NCBI GenBank assembly: GCA_947570615.1
Contig: CANOVJ010000042.1
Coordinates: forward strand, 1-35,921
Source: an uncultured Lachnospiraceae bacterium
GTDB lineage: Bacteria; Bacillota; Clostridia; Lachnospirales; Lachnospiraceae
DNA length: 35,921 bases
Direction of reading: 5' to 3'
Shown: positions 26,319 through 34,689 of the stretch, piece by piece
How positions within the stretch are numbered: position 1 is the stretch's first letter
Layout of the letters: each line of letters starts with the position of its first letter
The notes under the pieces: model-generated
The model's database searches: none
Told to the model about the DNA's origin: nothing
What the model saw: the letters and a program-made list of their open reading frames with translations, nothing else
Made by a program: the position numbers and the translations under genes

Positions 26319-26954
26319 TCACAGACCGTTTTCTTTCAGAATCTCCTGCGGGATTTCCCTGTCCCTGAAATAAAACTTCCTGTCATGCTCATTCACTTTT
26401 CGCATTACCCGGCAGGGATTCCCCACCGCAACTACATTTTCAGGGATATCCTTCGTCACTATGCTGCCCGCTCCGATCACCGTATTATCCCCGATTGTTA
26501 CCCCCGGCATGATTACGGCTCCTGCGCCGATCCAGCAGTTTCTGCCAATATGTACCGGCATATTGTACTGATACGCCTTATCCCGCAGTGGCGGCAGAAT
26601 GGGATGCCCGGCGGTAGCGATGGTCACGTTCGGGCCGAACATGGTGTGGTCTCCCACGTATATGTGTGTATCGTCCACACAGGTCAGCAGATAGTTCGCA
26701 TACACATAGTCCCCAAAGTGGCAGTGATGCCCGCCCCAGTTGGAATAAAAAGGCGCCTCAATGTACACGCCCTCTCCACAGTCGCCAAGCATTTCCTTCA
26801 GCATCTGCGCCCTTTTTTCTGTCTGAGAGGGCCTGGTCTGGTTGTACTCGCAGAGCAGATCCTGATATACCGCCTGCTCTTTCATAATCTCCTCGTCTCC
26901 CGGCAGATAAAGTTCTCCGGTGTGCAGCTTATCTTTTTCTTTTGGTTCGCTCAT
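26319..26954 (-). CDS. Hexapeptide-repeat sugar O-acetyltransferase (maltose acetyltransferase type), copy 1
   Basis: 211 residues from the ATG at 26952-26954; GGAGGA lies just upstream, within the run that would encode an earlier ATG at 26969. The family hallmarks are present: Maa N-terminal segment (LHTGELYLPGDEEIM), catalytic histidine in TAGHPILPP, and hexapeptide turns such as IGRNCWIGAGAVIMPGV. It is first of two tandem paralogues, clearly diverged from each other. Likely acetylates a sugar or galactoside for detoxification; no sugar-use genes are near. Confidence 0.91.
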   Translation of the reverse strand: MSEPKEKDKLHTGELYLPGDEEIMKEQAVYQDLLCEYNQTRPSQTEKRAQMLKEMLGDCGEGVYIEAPFYSNWGGHHCHFGDYVYANYLLTCVDDTHIYVGDHTMFGPNVTIATAGHPILPPLRDKAYQYNMPVHIGRNCWIGAGAVIMPGVTIGDNTVIGAGSIVTKDIPENVVAVGNPCRVMRKVNEHDRKFYFRDREIPQEILKENGL

Positions 26955-27023
26955 CTTAAATTCCTCCATGTCTCTCCCTGCCGTTTCCGGTATAAATGAT
27001 GTCTGGCGTATTGATACGCAAAA

Positions 27024-27047
27024 CGGTTTTTATTGAACGAGCATGAC
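27024..27047 (+). repeat. Direct repeat A: displaced copy of the queA 3' end
   Basis: 24 bp identical to 27973-27996. On the minus strand it would encode the final queA codons VMLVQ-stop, yet here it is attached to no gene. The next bases diverge (A for G, TC kept). With copy B it brackets the toxin-antitoxin cassette. Confidence 0.85.
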
Positions 27048-27096
27048 ATCCTTCTTGTTTATCGGCTACACCTCATAATGTACTTTTGGGAAGTTA

Positions 27097-27411
27097 TTAA
27101 GCATCCTGTTTTTCAGCCAGCTCCAAAGGAACGATTGTAAGCGTTTTTCCCATAGATACCAGCAGTTTTAAAATCGTTGACAGCTGGGGGTCAGTTTTTC
27201 CGCTTTCCATTCTTGCAATCACAGACTGCTTAACCCCTGTCATATCCTCTAATTCCCTTTGCGAGATGTGCTTTTCCTTTCTGGTATTTATCATCTCTCC
27301 AACCAGCTTAACCATTAAATCATTTTCGGCAATTTCCTCCGCCGTATAATGCTTTTTTCTATATTCGCTCCAGCTTTCCCCCACTGGGGAATTTATCTTT
27401 CCATTATCCAT
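27097..27411 (-). CDS. XRE-family antitoxin (HigA-like)
   Basis: 104 residues. A helix-turn-helix of the XRE type spans about 48-90 (HISQRELEDMTGVKQSV and an ARMESGKTDPQ segment). The N-terminus (about 1-40) may wrap the toxin. The gene overlaps the end of the toxin gene by 8 bp and comes second, the order typical of HigBA. By analogy it neutralises the toxin and represses the operon through the palindrome in the promoter. Confidence 0.88.
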   Translation of the reverse strand: MDNGKINSPVGESWSEYRKKHYTAEEIAENDLMVKLVGEMINTRKEKHISQRELEDMTGVKQSVIARMESGKTDPQLSTILKLLVSMGKTLTIVPLELAEKQDA

Positions 27412-27772
27412 CTTCTCTGCTCCTTTCCCTGAAATCCTCCATTAACCTTTTCGCCTTTTCAATCTCTCTTTTTGGCGTTTTCTGTGTGCTTTTCATAAAA
27501 TAGCTTAACAAAATAAATGACTTGCCGTCCCATGCAAAAAACAGAATCCTGTCTCTTAACGGACGCAATTCCCATATTTCTCCATCTAAATGCTTTACAT
27601 ACGGCTCACCGGCCGCAGTCCCATGTTCCATCAGTATTCCGATATATTGGTCAATTTTATTATATTTTATTCTGGCATCTTTGCTTTTTGCAGACTTTTC
27701 TTCCAACTTATCAAGGTATTCTTTGACCGGCTGATTTCCATTGGCATCCTGATAAAAATGAACCTCATACAT
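27404..27772 (-). CDS. RelE/HigB-type toxin (phage Gp49-like family)
   Basis: 122 residues matching the HigB/Gp49-like RelE superfamily: N-terminal YEVHFYQDANGNQPVKEYL, the core EIWELRPLRDRILFFAW and the C-terminal KTPKREIEKAKRLMEDF. Related toxins cut mRNA on the ribosome. ATG with AAGGAG upstream. Probably makes a stress-activated toxin-antitoxin pair with the following antitoxin; activity is not proven by sequence. Confidence 0.88.
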   Translation of the reverse strand: MYEVHFYQDANGNQPVKEYLDKLEEKSAKSKDARIKYNKIDQYIGILMEHGTAAGEPYVKHLDGEIWELRPLRDRILFFAWDGKSFILLSYFMKSTQKTPKREIEKAKRLMEDFRERSREDG

Positions 27773-27797
27773 TATATTGTCTCCTTTATCTATCTGT

Positions 27798-27826
27798 ATG
27801 ATAGCTTATAAGCTCTCGAATGTCAA
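27798..27826 (-). promoter_or_regulatory. Toxin-antitoxin promoter with palindromic operator
   Basis: Minus strand: TTGACA (27821-27826), 17-bp spacer, TATCAT (27798-27803). The spacer holds the perfect palindrome AGCTTATAAGCT (27803-27814), extended by matching GA/TC ends. Placed between the two boxes, it is a fitting operator for the HigA-like antitoxin. Confidence 0.8.
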
Positions 27827-27861
27827 GTGTAATTCCGCTTCGCCGGGCATATTACAAATAA

Positions 27862-27907
27862 GGGACTGTCACCCCTTTGATTTTTCAATCATTGGTGCGA
27901 CAACCCC
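27862..27907. repeat. Imperfect inverted repeat upstream of the toxin gene
   Basis: Arms of about 21 nt (27862-27882 and 27887-27907) match at roughly two thirds of positions around a TTTC loop; both arm ends read GGG-TGTC-like. It could be an insertion-sequence end, a small transposable remnant or a terminator for something lost. No partner end was found at the other side of the cassette. Confidence 0.5.
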
Positions 27908-27972
27908 TTGTTAAGCATAAGGATGCCTGGTAAAATCCAATGTCCTTTATTCTGTTCCCAAATATGCACTAT

Positions 27973-27996
27973 CGGTTTTTATTGAACGAGCATGAC
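27973..27996 (+). repeat. Direct repeat B: queA 3' end at the cassette boundary
   Basis: The same 24 bp as repeat A, here holding the last codons and TAA of queA. The identity runs a few bases past the stop into the intergenic sequence. Confidence 0.85.
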
Positions 27997-29019
27997 GTCT
28001 CCAAACGAAAAGAACCGATACCTCTCCTCTACCGCCTCCTGATAAGCCCGCAGTACGTTCTCCCTGCCGGCCAGCGCGCTGACCAGCATCACCAGTGTGG
28101 ACTCCGGCAGATGAAAATTGGTGATGAGAGCATCCAGCGCCTTAAAGCGGTAGCCGGGATAAATAAAAATATCCGTATCCCCGCAGCATTCCCGGAGCAT
28201 TCCGTTCTCGTCCGCCGCGCTCTCCAGGGTGCGGCAGCTTGTGGTGCCCACACAGATAACCCGGTGACCGCTTCTTTTAGCTTCATTGATCTGCTCCGCC
28301 GCCTCAGCCGTGATCTGATAGGTCTCCGAGTGCATATGGTGATCGGTGATCCGCTCAGCCTTTACCGGGCGGAAGGTTCCAAGTCCCACGTGAAGGGTGA
28401 CGTAAGCGATACGCACACCCTTCTCCTCAATTTCACGCAGAAGCTCCTGCGTAAAGTGAAGCCCCGCCGTGGGGGCCGCCGCCGAACCGTCATAACGGGC
28501 ATAGACCGTCTGGTAACGCTCCTTATCCTCCAGCTTATGGGTGATATAAGGAGGGAGAGGCATTTCTCCCAAGCGGTCTAACACCTCCTCGAAGATCCCC
28601 TCCCAGGAGAAACGGATCAGGCGGTTGCCCTCCTCCACCACATCCAGCACCTGGCCCGTGAGCAGTCCGTCCCCGAAGCTGAGTCTGGCTCCCGGTCGCA
28701 GTTTCTTCCCGGGCTTAACCAGCGTTTCCCATATATCCTGCTCTCTTCTTCTGAGCAGAAGCACCTCCACCCGGGCTCCGGTATCGGCCCTCACGCCGTG
28801 GAGCCTGGCCGGGAGCACCCTGGTGTTGTTGAGCACCAGGCAGTCTCCCGGACTTAAGTATTCCACAATGTTCTTAAAGCTATCATGCCTGATCCCTCCG
28901 GTGTTTTTATCCAGCACCAGCAGCCGGGAGGCGCTTCGGTCCGCAAGAGGATCCTGGGCGATCAGCTCCTTTGGCAGGTCAAAATAAAAATCCGAGGTCT
29001 TCAGCGCTTCTGTCTCCAT
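27979..29019 (-). CDS. queA: S-adenosylmethionine:tRNA ribosyltransferase-isomerase
   Basis: Adds the cyclopentene ring of queuosine precursor to the wobble base of certain tRNAs, using the ribosyl part of S-adenosylmethionine. 346 residues, the normal length. Family segments seen: [18 protein letters not shown] near the start, [36 protein letters not shown] and the C-terminal [10 protein letters not shown]. Start ATG shares its first base with the TAA of the upstream aminopeptidase (TAATG), so translation is coupled. Its 3' end is duplicated at 27024-27047. Confidence 0.96.
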   Translation of the reverse strand: METEALKTSDFYFDLPKELIAQDPLADRSASRLLVLDKNTGGIRHDSFKNIVEYLSPGDCLVLNNTRVLPARLHGVRADTGARVEVLLLRRREQDIWETLVKPGKKLRPGARLSFGDGLLTGQVLDVVEEGNRLIRFSWEGIFEEVLDRLGEMPLPPYITHKLEDKERYQTVYARYDGSAAAPTAGLHFTQELLREIEEKGVRIAYVTLHVGLGTFRPVKAERITDHHMHSETYQITAEAAEQINEAKRSGHRVICVGTTSCRTLESAADENGMLRECCGDTDIFIYPGYRFKALDALITNFHLPESTLVMLVSALAGRENVLRAYQEAVEERYRFFSFGDVMLVQ

Positions 29020-30455
29020 TACAGATCCGCTTTCCTTAAAAATACTTCGTAGCCGCGGGTAGCCTCGTAGACGTCAGCCTTGCTGGTGGCCTCCCAGGGG
29101 GCGTGCATATTCAGCACCGCCACGCCGCTGTCGATCACGTTCATTCCATAGAGCGCCAGAATGTACGCGATGGTGCCGCCTCCGCCCACATCCACCTTGC
29201 CCAGCTCGGCCGTCTGGAAATTGATGTTTCCTTCGCCGAAAATGCTGCGGATATGCGCCAGATATTCCGCGTTGGCGTCATTGGAGCCGGACTTTCCGCG
29301 GGAACCGGTGAACTTGTTCAGTACCATACCGCCGCCGAGATAAGCCACGTTGTTCTTGTCAAAGCAGGACGCATAGTTGGGATCGTAGGCGCTGCTCACG
29401 TCGGAGGAGAGCATGCAGGATGAGGCCAGGCACCTTCTCACGTTCAGCTCCGAATATTCTCCCGTCAGGTTCATCACCTCCGCCACCATATTTTCAAAGA
29501 ACCGGGACTGCATTCCGGTAGCGCCTACGCTGCCGATCTCCTCCTTGTCCACCAGCAGGCAGCAGGCCGTCCGCTCCGTATCCTCCACGTCAAGCATGGC
29601 CTTTAAGGAGGTAAACGCGCAAACCCTGTCGTCCTGGCCATAGGCAAGGATCATACTGCGGTCAAAACCGGCATCTCTGGCCTTTCCGGCGGGAACCACC
29701 TCCAGCTCCGCAGAGAGGAAATCCTCCTCCTCCACGTCATAGGAGTTCTTAAGGATCTCAAGGATCCCTTTCTTTACCGCCTCTTTGGCGCGCTTTTTCT
29801 TCTTCTTTTTATCGCCATCCTCTTTGTCCTCGTCGTCCTTTCCAAAGAGAAAAGGCTTGTTACCCACGATCAGGTCAAGGGCCTCCCCCTCGATCACTTT
29901 GGACGCCTTCTTCTCAAGCTGCTCCTGTGCTAGGTGAATCAGCAGATCGGACACGAAGAATACCGGATCGTCCTCATTCTCTCCCACATTGATTTCCACG
30001 GTGGTTCCGTCCTTCTTCACGATCACCCCGTGCAGGGCAAGAGGGAGCGCCACCCACTGGTACTTCTTCACGCCGCCGTAGTAATGGGTATCCAGATAGG
30101 CAAAGCCGCCGTCCTCGATAAAGGGCTTCTGCTTGATATCCAGTCTGGGAGAATCGATATGCGCGCCCAGAATGTTCATCCCCTCCGCCATGGGTCTTTT
30201 TCCGATGCGGAACATGACCACAGACTTGTTCATGCACACGGCATAAACCTTATCTCCGCTCTTAAGGCTTTTGCCCTCCCTGATCACGGACTGAATATCG
30301 CGGTATCCCTTCTGCTCCGCCGCATTCACGATGGCGTCCACACATTCCCGTTCGGTCTTTCCTTCATCCAGGAAATCCCGATACTCCGCCGCCAGCTCCT
30401 CGAGAGCCTCCAGCTGCTTCTCATTATACGTTTCCCACGTATTCTTCTGCTCCAT
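29019..30455 (-). CDS. M18-family aspartyl/leucyl-type aminopeptidase
   Basis: A dinuclear zinc aminopeptidase of the cytosol that trims peptides. 478 residues. M18 motifs: [10 protein letters not shown] (metal histidine and aspartate, about 96-106), [10 protein letters not shown] (catalytic glutamates, about 300), MHAPWE (about 450). A lysine-rich low-complexity insert (about 207-222, runs of Lys and Asp) lies between the two halves. Start ATG with GGAG upstream. It sits between pheT and queA; the 105-bp gap before it holds a 7-bp hairpin (CCCTGCC/GGCAGGG) without a T-run. Confidence 0.93.
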   Translation of the reverse strand: MEQKNTWETYNEKQLEALEELAAEYRDFLDEGKTERECVDAIVNAAEQKGYRDIQSVIREGKSLKSGDKVYAVCMNKSVVMFRIGKRPMAEGMNILGAHIDSPRLDIKQKPFIEDGGFAYLDTHYYGGVKKYQWVALPLALHGVIVKKDGTTVEINVGENEDDPVFFVSDLLIHLAQEQLEKKASKVIEGEALDLIVGNKPFLFGKDDEDKEDGDKKKKKKRAKEAVKKGILEILKNSYDVEEEDFLSAELEVVPAGKARDAGFDRSMILAYGQDDRVCAFTSLKAMLDVEDTERTACCLLVDKEEIGSVGATGMQSRFFENMVAEVMNLTGEYSELNVRRCLASSCMLSSDVSSAYDPNYASCFDKNNVAYLGGGMVLNKFTGSRGKSGSNDANAEYLAHIRSIFGEGNINFQTAELGKVDVGGGGTIAYILALYGMNVIDSGVAVLNMHAPWEATSKADVYEATRGYEVFLRKADL

Positions 30456-30560
30456 TTTCTCCGTTCCTTTCTTTTAATATAAATATATTTCAGACCGACG
30501 CACACCCTGCCGGGAAATATCCTGGCAGGGCATCGCCTCCATACCTGTATCTTATCTCAT

Positions 30561-32981
30561 TTACTGCCGCAGTTCAATTCCCAAAGCTTCCAGTCCGTTC
30601 AATATTTTCTTCATCACTGCCGTGACGTCGCCCTCCTCCAGGGTCCGGTCCTTTGCCCGGAAGGTGACGGAGTAGGCCATGGATTTATACCCCTCTCTGA
30701 TCTGCTCTCCCTCGTAAATATCAAACAGCTCGCAGGACTCCAGAATCTTTCCGCCTCTCTGGGAAATTACAGCCTCAATCTGTCCGGCAAGAACATGCTT
30801 TGGAACCACCATACTGATATCTCTGGACACCGCCGGATATCTGGCGATCCCTTCATATTTCCTGTCAAAGGTAGCCTTCTCAACAATGCAGGGCATATCG
30901 ATCACAGCCACATAGGCTCTTGTGGCCATGTCATAGTTTTTGCATACCAGCGGGTGTACTTCTCCAAGATAACCCACCACACTTCCCTCATAGAGAATGT
31001 TCGCCTGACGTCCCGGGTGCAGAAAGGGCTTGCCGCTGGCCGGGTCATAAAGGGCTTTTTTCTTAAGGCCTGCCGCCTCCAGGAGCTCCTCCGCCACTCC
31101 CTTCATGGTGTAAAAATCCCCTTCCCCGTACATCCCCAGGGTAAGCTGCATCCTCTCCTCGGGAAGCTCTGTCAGAGGAAGCTCCCGGGGCAGATAAATA
31201 TTTCCAAGCTCATAGAGCCTTACGTCCTTATTTCTTCTATTATAATTGGTGGCCAGAGAGGTCAGCATTCCGTTCAGGGAAATGGTTCTCATGATGGAGA
31301 AATCCTCCCCCAGCGGGTTGGCGATCACGATAGCCCGGCGAAGGGGCGAGTCTTCCGGAAGAAGGAGTCTGTCAAACACCTTCGGGCTCTCGAAGGAATA
31401 ATTCATCCCCTGTGAGAATCCGCAATACTCTGCCACATCCCTCGCGATCTGCTCGATCCGCAGCTTGAAGGAGAGCCTGCCCGCAGTGGCTTCCCCGTTT
31501 GGCAGGGTGGTGGGGATCTTGTCATAGCCGAAAAATCTGGCTACTTCCTCCGCCATATCCGCACAACAGGCAAGATCCTGCCGGAAGGTGGGCACAGTCA
31601 GCATATTGGTGTTCCCGTCATAGACGATCTCCAGCATCTGAAAAATGGAGAGCATTTCTTCCCTGGAGATCTGCGTCCCCAGAAGAGCGTTGATCTTCTC
31701 CGGCTCAAAGGCGATCTGCGCCTCCTCCCTCATGGGCTGACACACATCCGCCATGCCGCTCACCACATCCCCGCAGCCCAGCTCCTGGATCAGCTGGCAG
31801 GCCCGGTCGATGGCGGCCTTTGCGTTGTGGGGATCAAGCCCCTTTTCGAATTTGCCGGAAGCGTCCGTGCGAAGGCCCAGCCGTTTGGCGGATTTGCGGA
31901 TATTCGGGCCGTTAAAGGTTGCCGCCTCGAACAGGACGGTCTTTACCTGGTCGGTGATCTTGCTGTTTTCGCCGCCCATGATTCCGGCGATACCGATCTC
32001 CTTCTCCGCGTCGCAGATCATCAGCATATCGTGATCCAGGGTTCTCATCTGCTCATCCAGCGTCTGGAACCGGTCTCCATCCTTTGCCCTGCGGACGATG
32101 ATCTTATGTCCCGCTATCGTGTCCAGATCAAAGGCGTGCATGGGCTGGCCGTACTCCTCCATCACGTAGTTGGTGATATCCACCAGATTGTTGATGGGAC
32201 GGATCCCGCTGGCGCGAAGACGTCTCTGCATCCATTCCGGCGAGGGCGCGATCTTAATGTTGGTACATACCCTGGCGCAGTATCTGGGACACAGATCCGG
32301 ATCCTGCACCTCCACAGAAATGTAATCCTCAATCCTTTCCCCATTTTCCTTCACTGTCACCACGGGAGCCACAAAGGGCTTTCGGAAGGTGGCCGCCGCC
32401 TCCCTTGCAATCCCCAGTACGCTGTAGCAGTCCACCCGGTTGGAGGTGATCTCATACTCGAACACGGTGTCTCTCATGCCAAGGATTTCTGCCGCGTCCG
32501 CCCCCACCTCTGTCTCCTGCGGGAAAATATAGATGCCAAGCTCCGGGGCCTCGGGATACATATTTCGGTCGGAGCCGAGCTCCTCGATGGAGCACATCAT
32601 TCCGTTGGAGGGCACGCCCCGCAGCTTTCCGGCCTTAATTGTGATCCCGTCCTCGGGCAGGGGGCCTCCGTCGTGGCCTCCCGCCACCTTTCCGCCGTCC
32701 AGCACCACCGGGACCTTATCCCCCTCCTTCACGTTGGGAGCGCCCGTCACGATCTGGATCACTTCGCTTCCGATATTCACCTGACATACGATCAGCTTAT
32801 CCGCGTCCGGGTGCTTTTCGATTTTGTCAATCTGCCCCACCACAATCTTTTCCAGATTTTTATCCAGCCGGTGAAAGCTCTCCACCTTGGTACCGGTGAG
32901 CGTCATCGCATCACAGTATTCCTGATCGGTACAGGTAAGCTCCGGCACATAAGCCTTAATCCATGATAATCCTGTATTCAT
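30561..32981 (-). CDS. pheT: Phenylalanyl-tRNA synthetase beta subunit
   Basis: Beta subunit of the alpha2-beta2 enzyme; 806 residues. Order: N-terminal tRNA-binding OB-fold (about 40-150, GQIDKIEKHPDADKLIVCQV), B3/B4 editing domain, B5 domain, synthetase-like core and a C-terminal FDX-ACB domain (about 710-806, YPAVSRDISMVVPK). ATG with a run of GGA-rich sequence upstream (AGGAAAGGAAAAGG). It lies 25 bp after pheS and is controlled with it by the T-box. Confidence 0.96.
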   Translation of the reverse strand: MNTGLSWIKAYVPELTCTDQEYCDAMTLTGTKVESFHRLDKNLEKIVVGQIDKIEKHPDADKLIVCQVNIGSEVIQIVTGAPNVKEGDKVPVVLDGGKVAGGHDGGPLPEDGITIKAGKLRGVPSNGMMCSIEELGSDRNMYPEAPELGIYIFPQETEVGADAAEILGMRDTVFEYEITSNRVDCYSVLGIAREAAATFRKPFVAPVVTVKENGERIEDYISVEVQDPDLCPRYCARVCTNIKIAPSPEWMQRRLRASGIRPINNLVDITNYVMEEYGQPMHAFDLDTIAGHKIIVRRAKDGDRFQTLDEQMRTLDHDMLMICDAEKEIGIAGIMGGENSKITDQVKTVLFEAATFNGPNIRKSAKRLGLRTDASGKFEKGLDPHNAKAAIDRACQLIQELGCGDVVSGMADVCQPMREEAQIAFEPEKINALLGTQISREEMLSIFQMLEIVYDGNTNMLTVPTFRQDLACCADMAEEVARFFGYDKIPTTLPNGEATAGRLSFKLRIEQIARDVAEYCGFSQGMNYSFESPKVFDRLLLPEDSPLRRAIVIANPLGEDFSIMRTISLNGMLTSLATNYNRRNKDVRLYELGNIYLPRELPLTELPEERMQLTLGMYGEGDFYTMKGVAEELLEAAGLKKKALYDPASGKPFLHPGRQANILYEGSVVGYLGEVHPLVCKNYDMATRAYVAVIDMPCIVEKATFDRKYEGIARYPAVSRDISMVVPKHVLAGQIEAVISQRGGKILESCELFDIYEGEQIREGYKSMAYSVTFRAKDRTLEEGDVTAVMKKILNGLEALGIELRQ

Positions 32982-33006
32982 TTTCCTTTTCCTTTCCTGG
33001 TTATTG

Positions 33007-34026
33007 TCAGAACTGCTTCAAGAACCGGATATCGTTCTCATAGAGCAGACGCATATCGTCGATTTCATATTTTAAGAGCGCGATCCTCTCAAGCCCCACG
33101 CCGAAGGCAAAGCCGGTGTACTCCTGCGGGTCGATCCCGCTCATGGTCAGCACATTGGGGTGTACCATGCCGCAGCCCAGGATCTCGATCCATCCGGACC
33201 CCTTGCAGAAGCGGCAGCCCTTTCCGCCGCACTTGAAGCAGGAAACATCCATCTCCGCGCTGGGCTCCGTAAAATTGAAGTGATGGGGGCGGAATTTCAC
33301 TCTGGTCTCCTCCCCGAAAAGCTCTCTGGCGAACTCCGCCAGGGTTCCCTTTAAGTCCGCAAAGGTAATATGCCTGTCGATCACAAGACCCTCCACCTGA
33401 TGGAAGGAAGGGGAATGGGTGGCGTCCACCTCGTCGGAGCGGAACACTCTTCCGGGAGCGATCATGCGGATGGGAAGCTTTCCCTTTTCCATCTCATGCA
33501 CCTGGGTGCTGGAGGTCTGGGTACGAAGCAGGAAATCCCCGTTGATGAAAAAGGTGTCCTGCTCGTCCTTGGCGGGATGATCCGCCGGAATGTTCAGCGC
33601 CTCGAAATTGTAGTAGTCCGTCTCCACCTCGGGGCCCTCCACAACCTCATAGCCCATGCCGATGAAGATTCTCTCCACCTCCTCCAGGGCGATAAAGTTG
33701 GGGTGACGGTGTCCTACCCGGTTCTTCGTGGCGGGAAGGGTGACGTCGATGGTCTCATTCTTAAGCCTGGCCTCAAGAGCCGCCTGCTCCATTCTGGCCA
33801 TGGCCTCCTCCAAAACAGCCTCGATCTCCTGCCTGGCCTCATTCACCATCTGTCCAACCTTCGGCCGCTCCTCCGCCGCCACGTCCTTCATGCTCTTGAG
33901 GACGGCGGTGAGCTCTCCCTTTTTGCCCAGATAGCTGACCCTGATCTCGTTTAACTTATCCAGCGCGTTACTGCTCTGGATCTGCCTCAAGGCTTCCGCT
34001 TTAATCTGCTCCAGTTTCTCTTTCAT
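33007..34026 (-). CDS. pheS: Phenylalanyl-tRNA synthetase alpha subunit
   Basis: Catalytic alpha subunit; 339 residues. N-terminal coiled coil (about 1-85) and the class II core with motif 2 (RVFRSDEVDATHSPSFHQVEG), the segment PHHFNFTEPSAEMDVSC and motif 3 (FAFGVGLERIALLKY). A zinc-knuckle-like CFKCGGKGCRFC sits before motif 3. ATG preceded by AAGGAAAAG. First gene after the T-box leader. Confidence 0.96.
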   Translation of the reverse strand: MKEKLEQIKAEALRQIQSSNALDKLNEIRVSYLGKKGELTAVLKSMKDVAAEERPKVGQMVNEARQEIEAVLEEAMARMEQAALEARLKNETIDVTLPATKNRVGHRHPNFIALEEVERIFIGMGYEVVEGPEVETDYYNFEALNIPADHPAKDEQDTFFINGDFLLRTQTSSTQVHEMEKGKLPIRMIAPGRVFRSDEVDATHSPSFHQVEGLVIDRHITFADLKGTLAEFARELFGEETRVKFRPHHFNFTEPSAEMDVSCFKCGGKGCRFCKGSGWIEILGCGMVHPNVLTMSGIDPQEYTGFAFGVGLERIALLKYEIDDMRLLYENDIRFLKQF

Positions 34027-34167
34027 TGTCTTTTCCTTTCCTTAATAATTTTTGAAGGCAGGCTTCGCCGGCCATCCTCAGAATCGAGCGGGGGAGGCTT
34101 TTCCCCTGCCCGCCGCGCGCCCATACGCCGCTTTAGCGGCATACTTCCTCTGCATGGGGCCGCGCAT

Positions 34168-34198
34168 AAAAAAATCCCCTGTGCATTTCACACAAGGG
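34168..34198 (-). terminator. T-box terminator hairpin
   Basis: Minus-strand stem formed by CCCTTGTG and CACAGGG (one bulge) with a short loop, then a run of seven T (34168-34174). It lies right after the T-box sequence and is the alternative to the antiterminator. Confidence 0.88.
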
Positions 34199-34572
34199 AC
34201 GAATTTTTCCGCGGTACCACCCAGTTTCCCGCCCACGCGCTGTCTGATCTGTTCACAGCAGACCGCCAGGGGGCAGACTCTCATTTACGCTTAACGCGCG
34301 CCCACGTCCGAACCTACTTGCAGCGCCTCTGCTCCTGTCGGCCAGAAAAGCATTGTTTTCGGTCAGGAAACGCCAAAGGCCCATACTGCGTTAAATCCGG
34401 AGGCTCCGGTGGGAAAATCGCCGCGACAAAAACAGGTCTGAGGACCGTTTTCTTTATCTGAACCAGAGGAAGCTTTCAGCCGGTGGCTCCCTCTCTCTGA
34501 TGGAAGATAAGCGGCTGCCCGGAATGCTCCCGGACACCTTCACAGCCTTTTTCTATAATCTGTTTCAACTTA
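34168..34572 (-). promoter_or_regulatory. Phe T-box leader (tRNA-sensing attenuator) of pheST
   Basis: The T-box core GGTGGTACCGCGG is at 34209-34221 on the minus strand, followed by the terminator. Stem I features lie upstream: AGAGAG with GGCTGAAAGC (the distal stem motif), then UUC at 34462-34460, which can be the Phe specifier pairing with the tRNA-Phe GAA anticodon, flanked by CUUAUCU/AGAUAAAG pairing. Uncharged tRNA-Phe should favour antitermination. The distance of about 230 nt between specifier and T-box core is long, and GTAGG-x3-GGACG and a GUCUG/CAGAC hairpin fill part of it. Specifier assignment is probable, not certain. Confidence 0.9.
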
Positions 34573-34578
34573 TCTGTC

Positions 34579-34607
34579 ATTTTAGCCAATCTTTTTCCTC
34601 TTGTCAA
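34579..34607 (-). promoter_or_regulatory. Promoter of the pheST operon
   Basis: Minus strand: TTGACA (34602-34607), 17-bp spacer, TAAAAT (34579-34584). It places the transcript start near 34572, so the leader is about 545 nt. Confidence 0.87.
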
Positions 34608-34689
34608 TTACTTTTTTCTCTCTGAAATCCCCCTAAAAATTTCAACCTTTTTTTGAACATTTTTTCAGTTTCGGCATTATTACTAATTT

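Larger units (their letters stand above)
27024..27996. other. Probable inserted toxin-antitoxin cassette bounded by queA 3'-end repeats
   Basis: A stretch of about 950 bp, richer in A and T than its surroundings, lies between two 24-bp direct repeats, one being the true 3' end of queA. It contains the HigBA-like pair, its promoter and operator, and an imperfect inverted repeat. This is what integration at the end of a gene with rebuilding of that end looks like. No integrase or transposase gene is inside, so it would be non-autonomous or a remnant (inference). Confidence 0.5.

Noticed and set aside
30456-30560. Terminator between pheT and the aminopeptidase gene
   Set aside because: A 7-bp stem is clear, but no T-run follows on either strand, so only a hairpin can be claimed.
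31827-32966. A 379-codon plus-strand ORF opposite pheT
   Set aside because: Same reason: it mirrors the pheT coding frame, is rich in His/Gly/Leu from antisense codons, and has no start signal.
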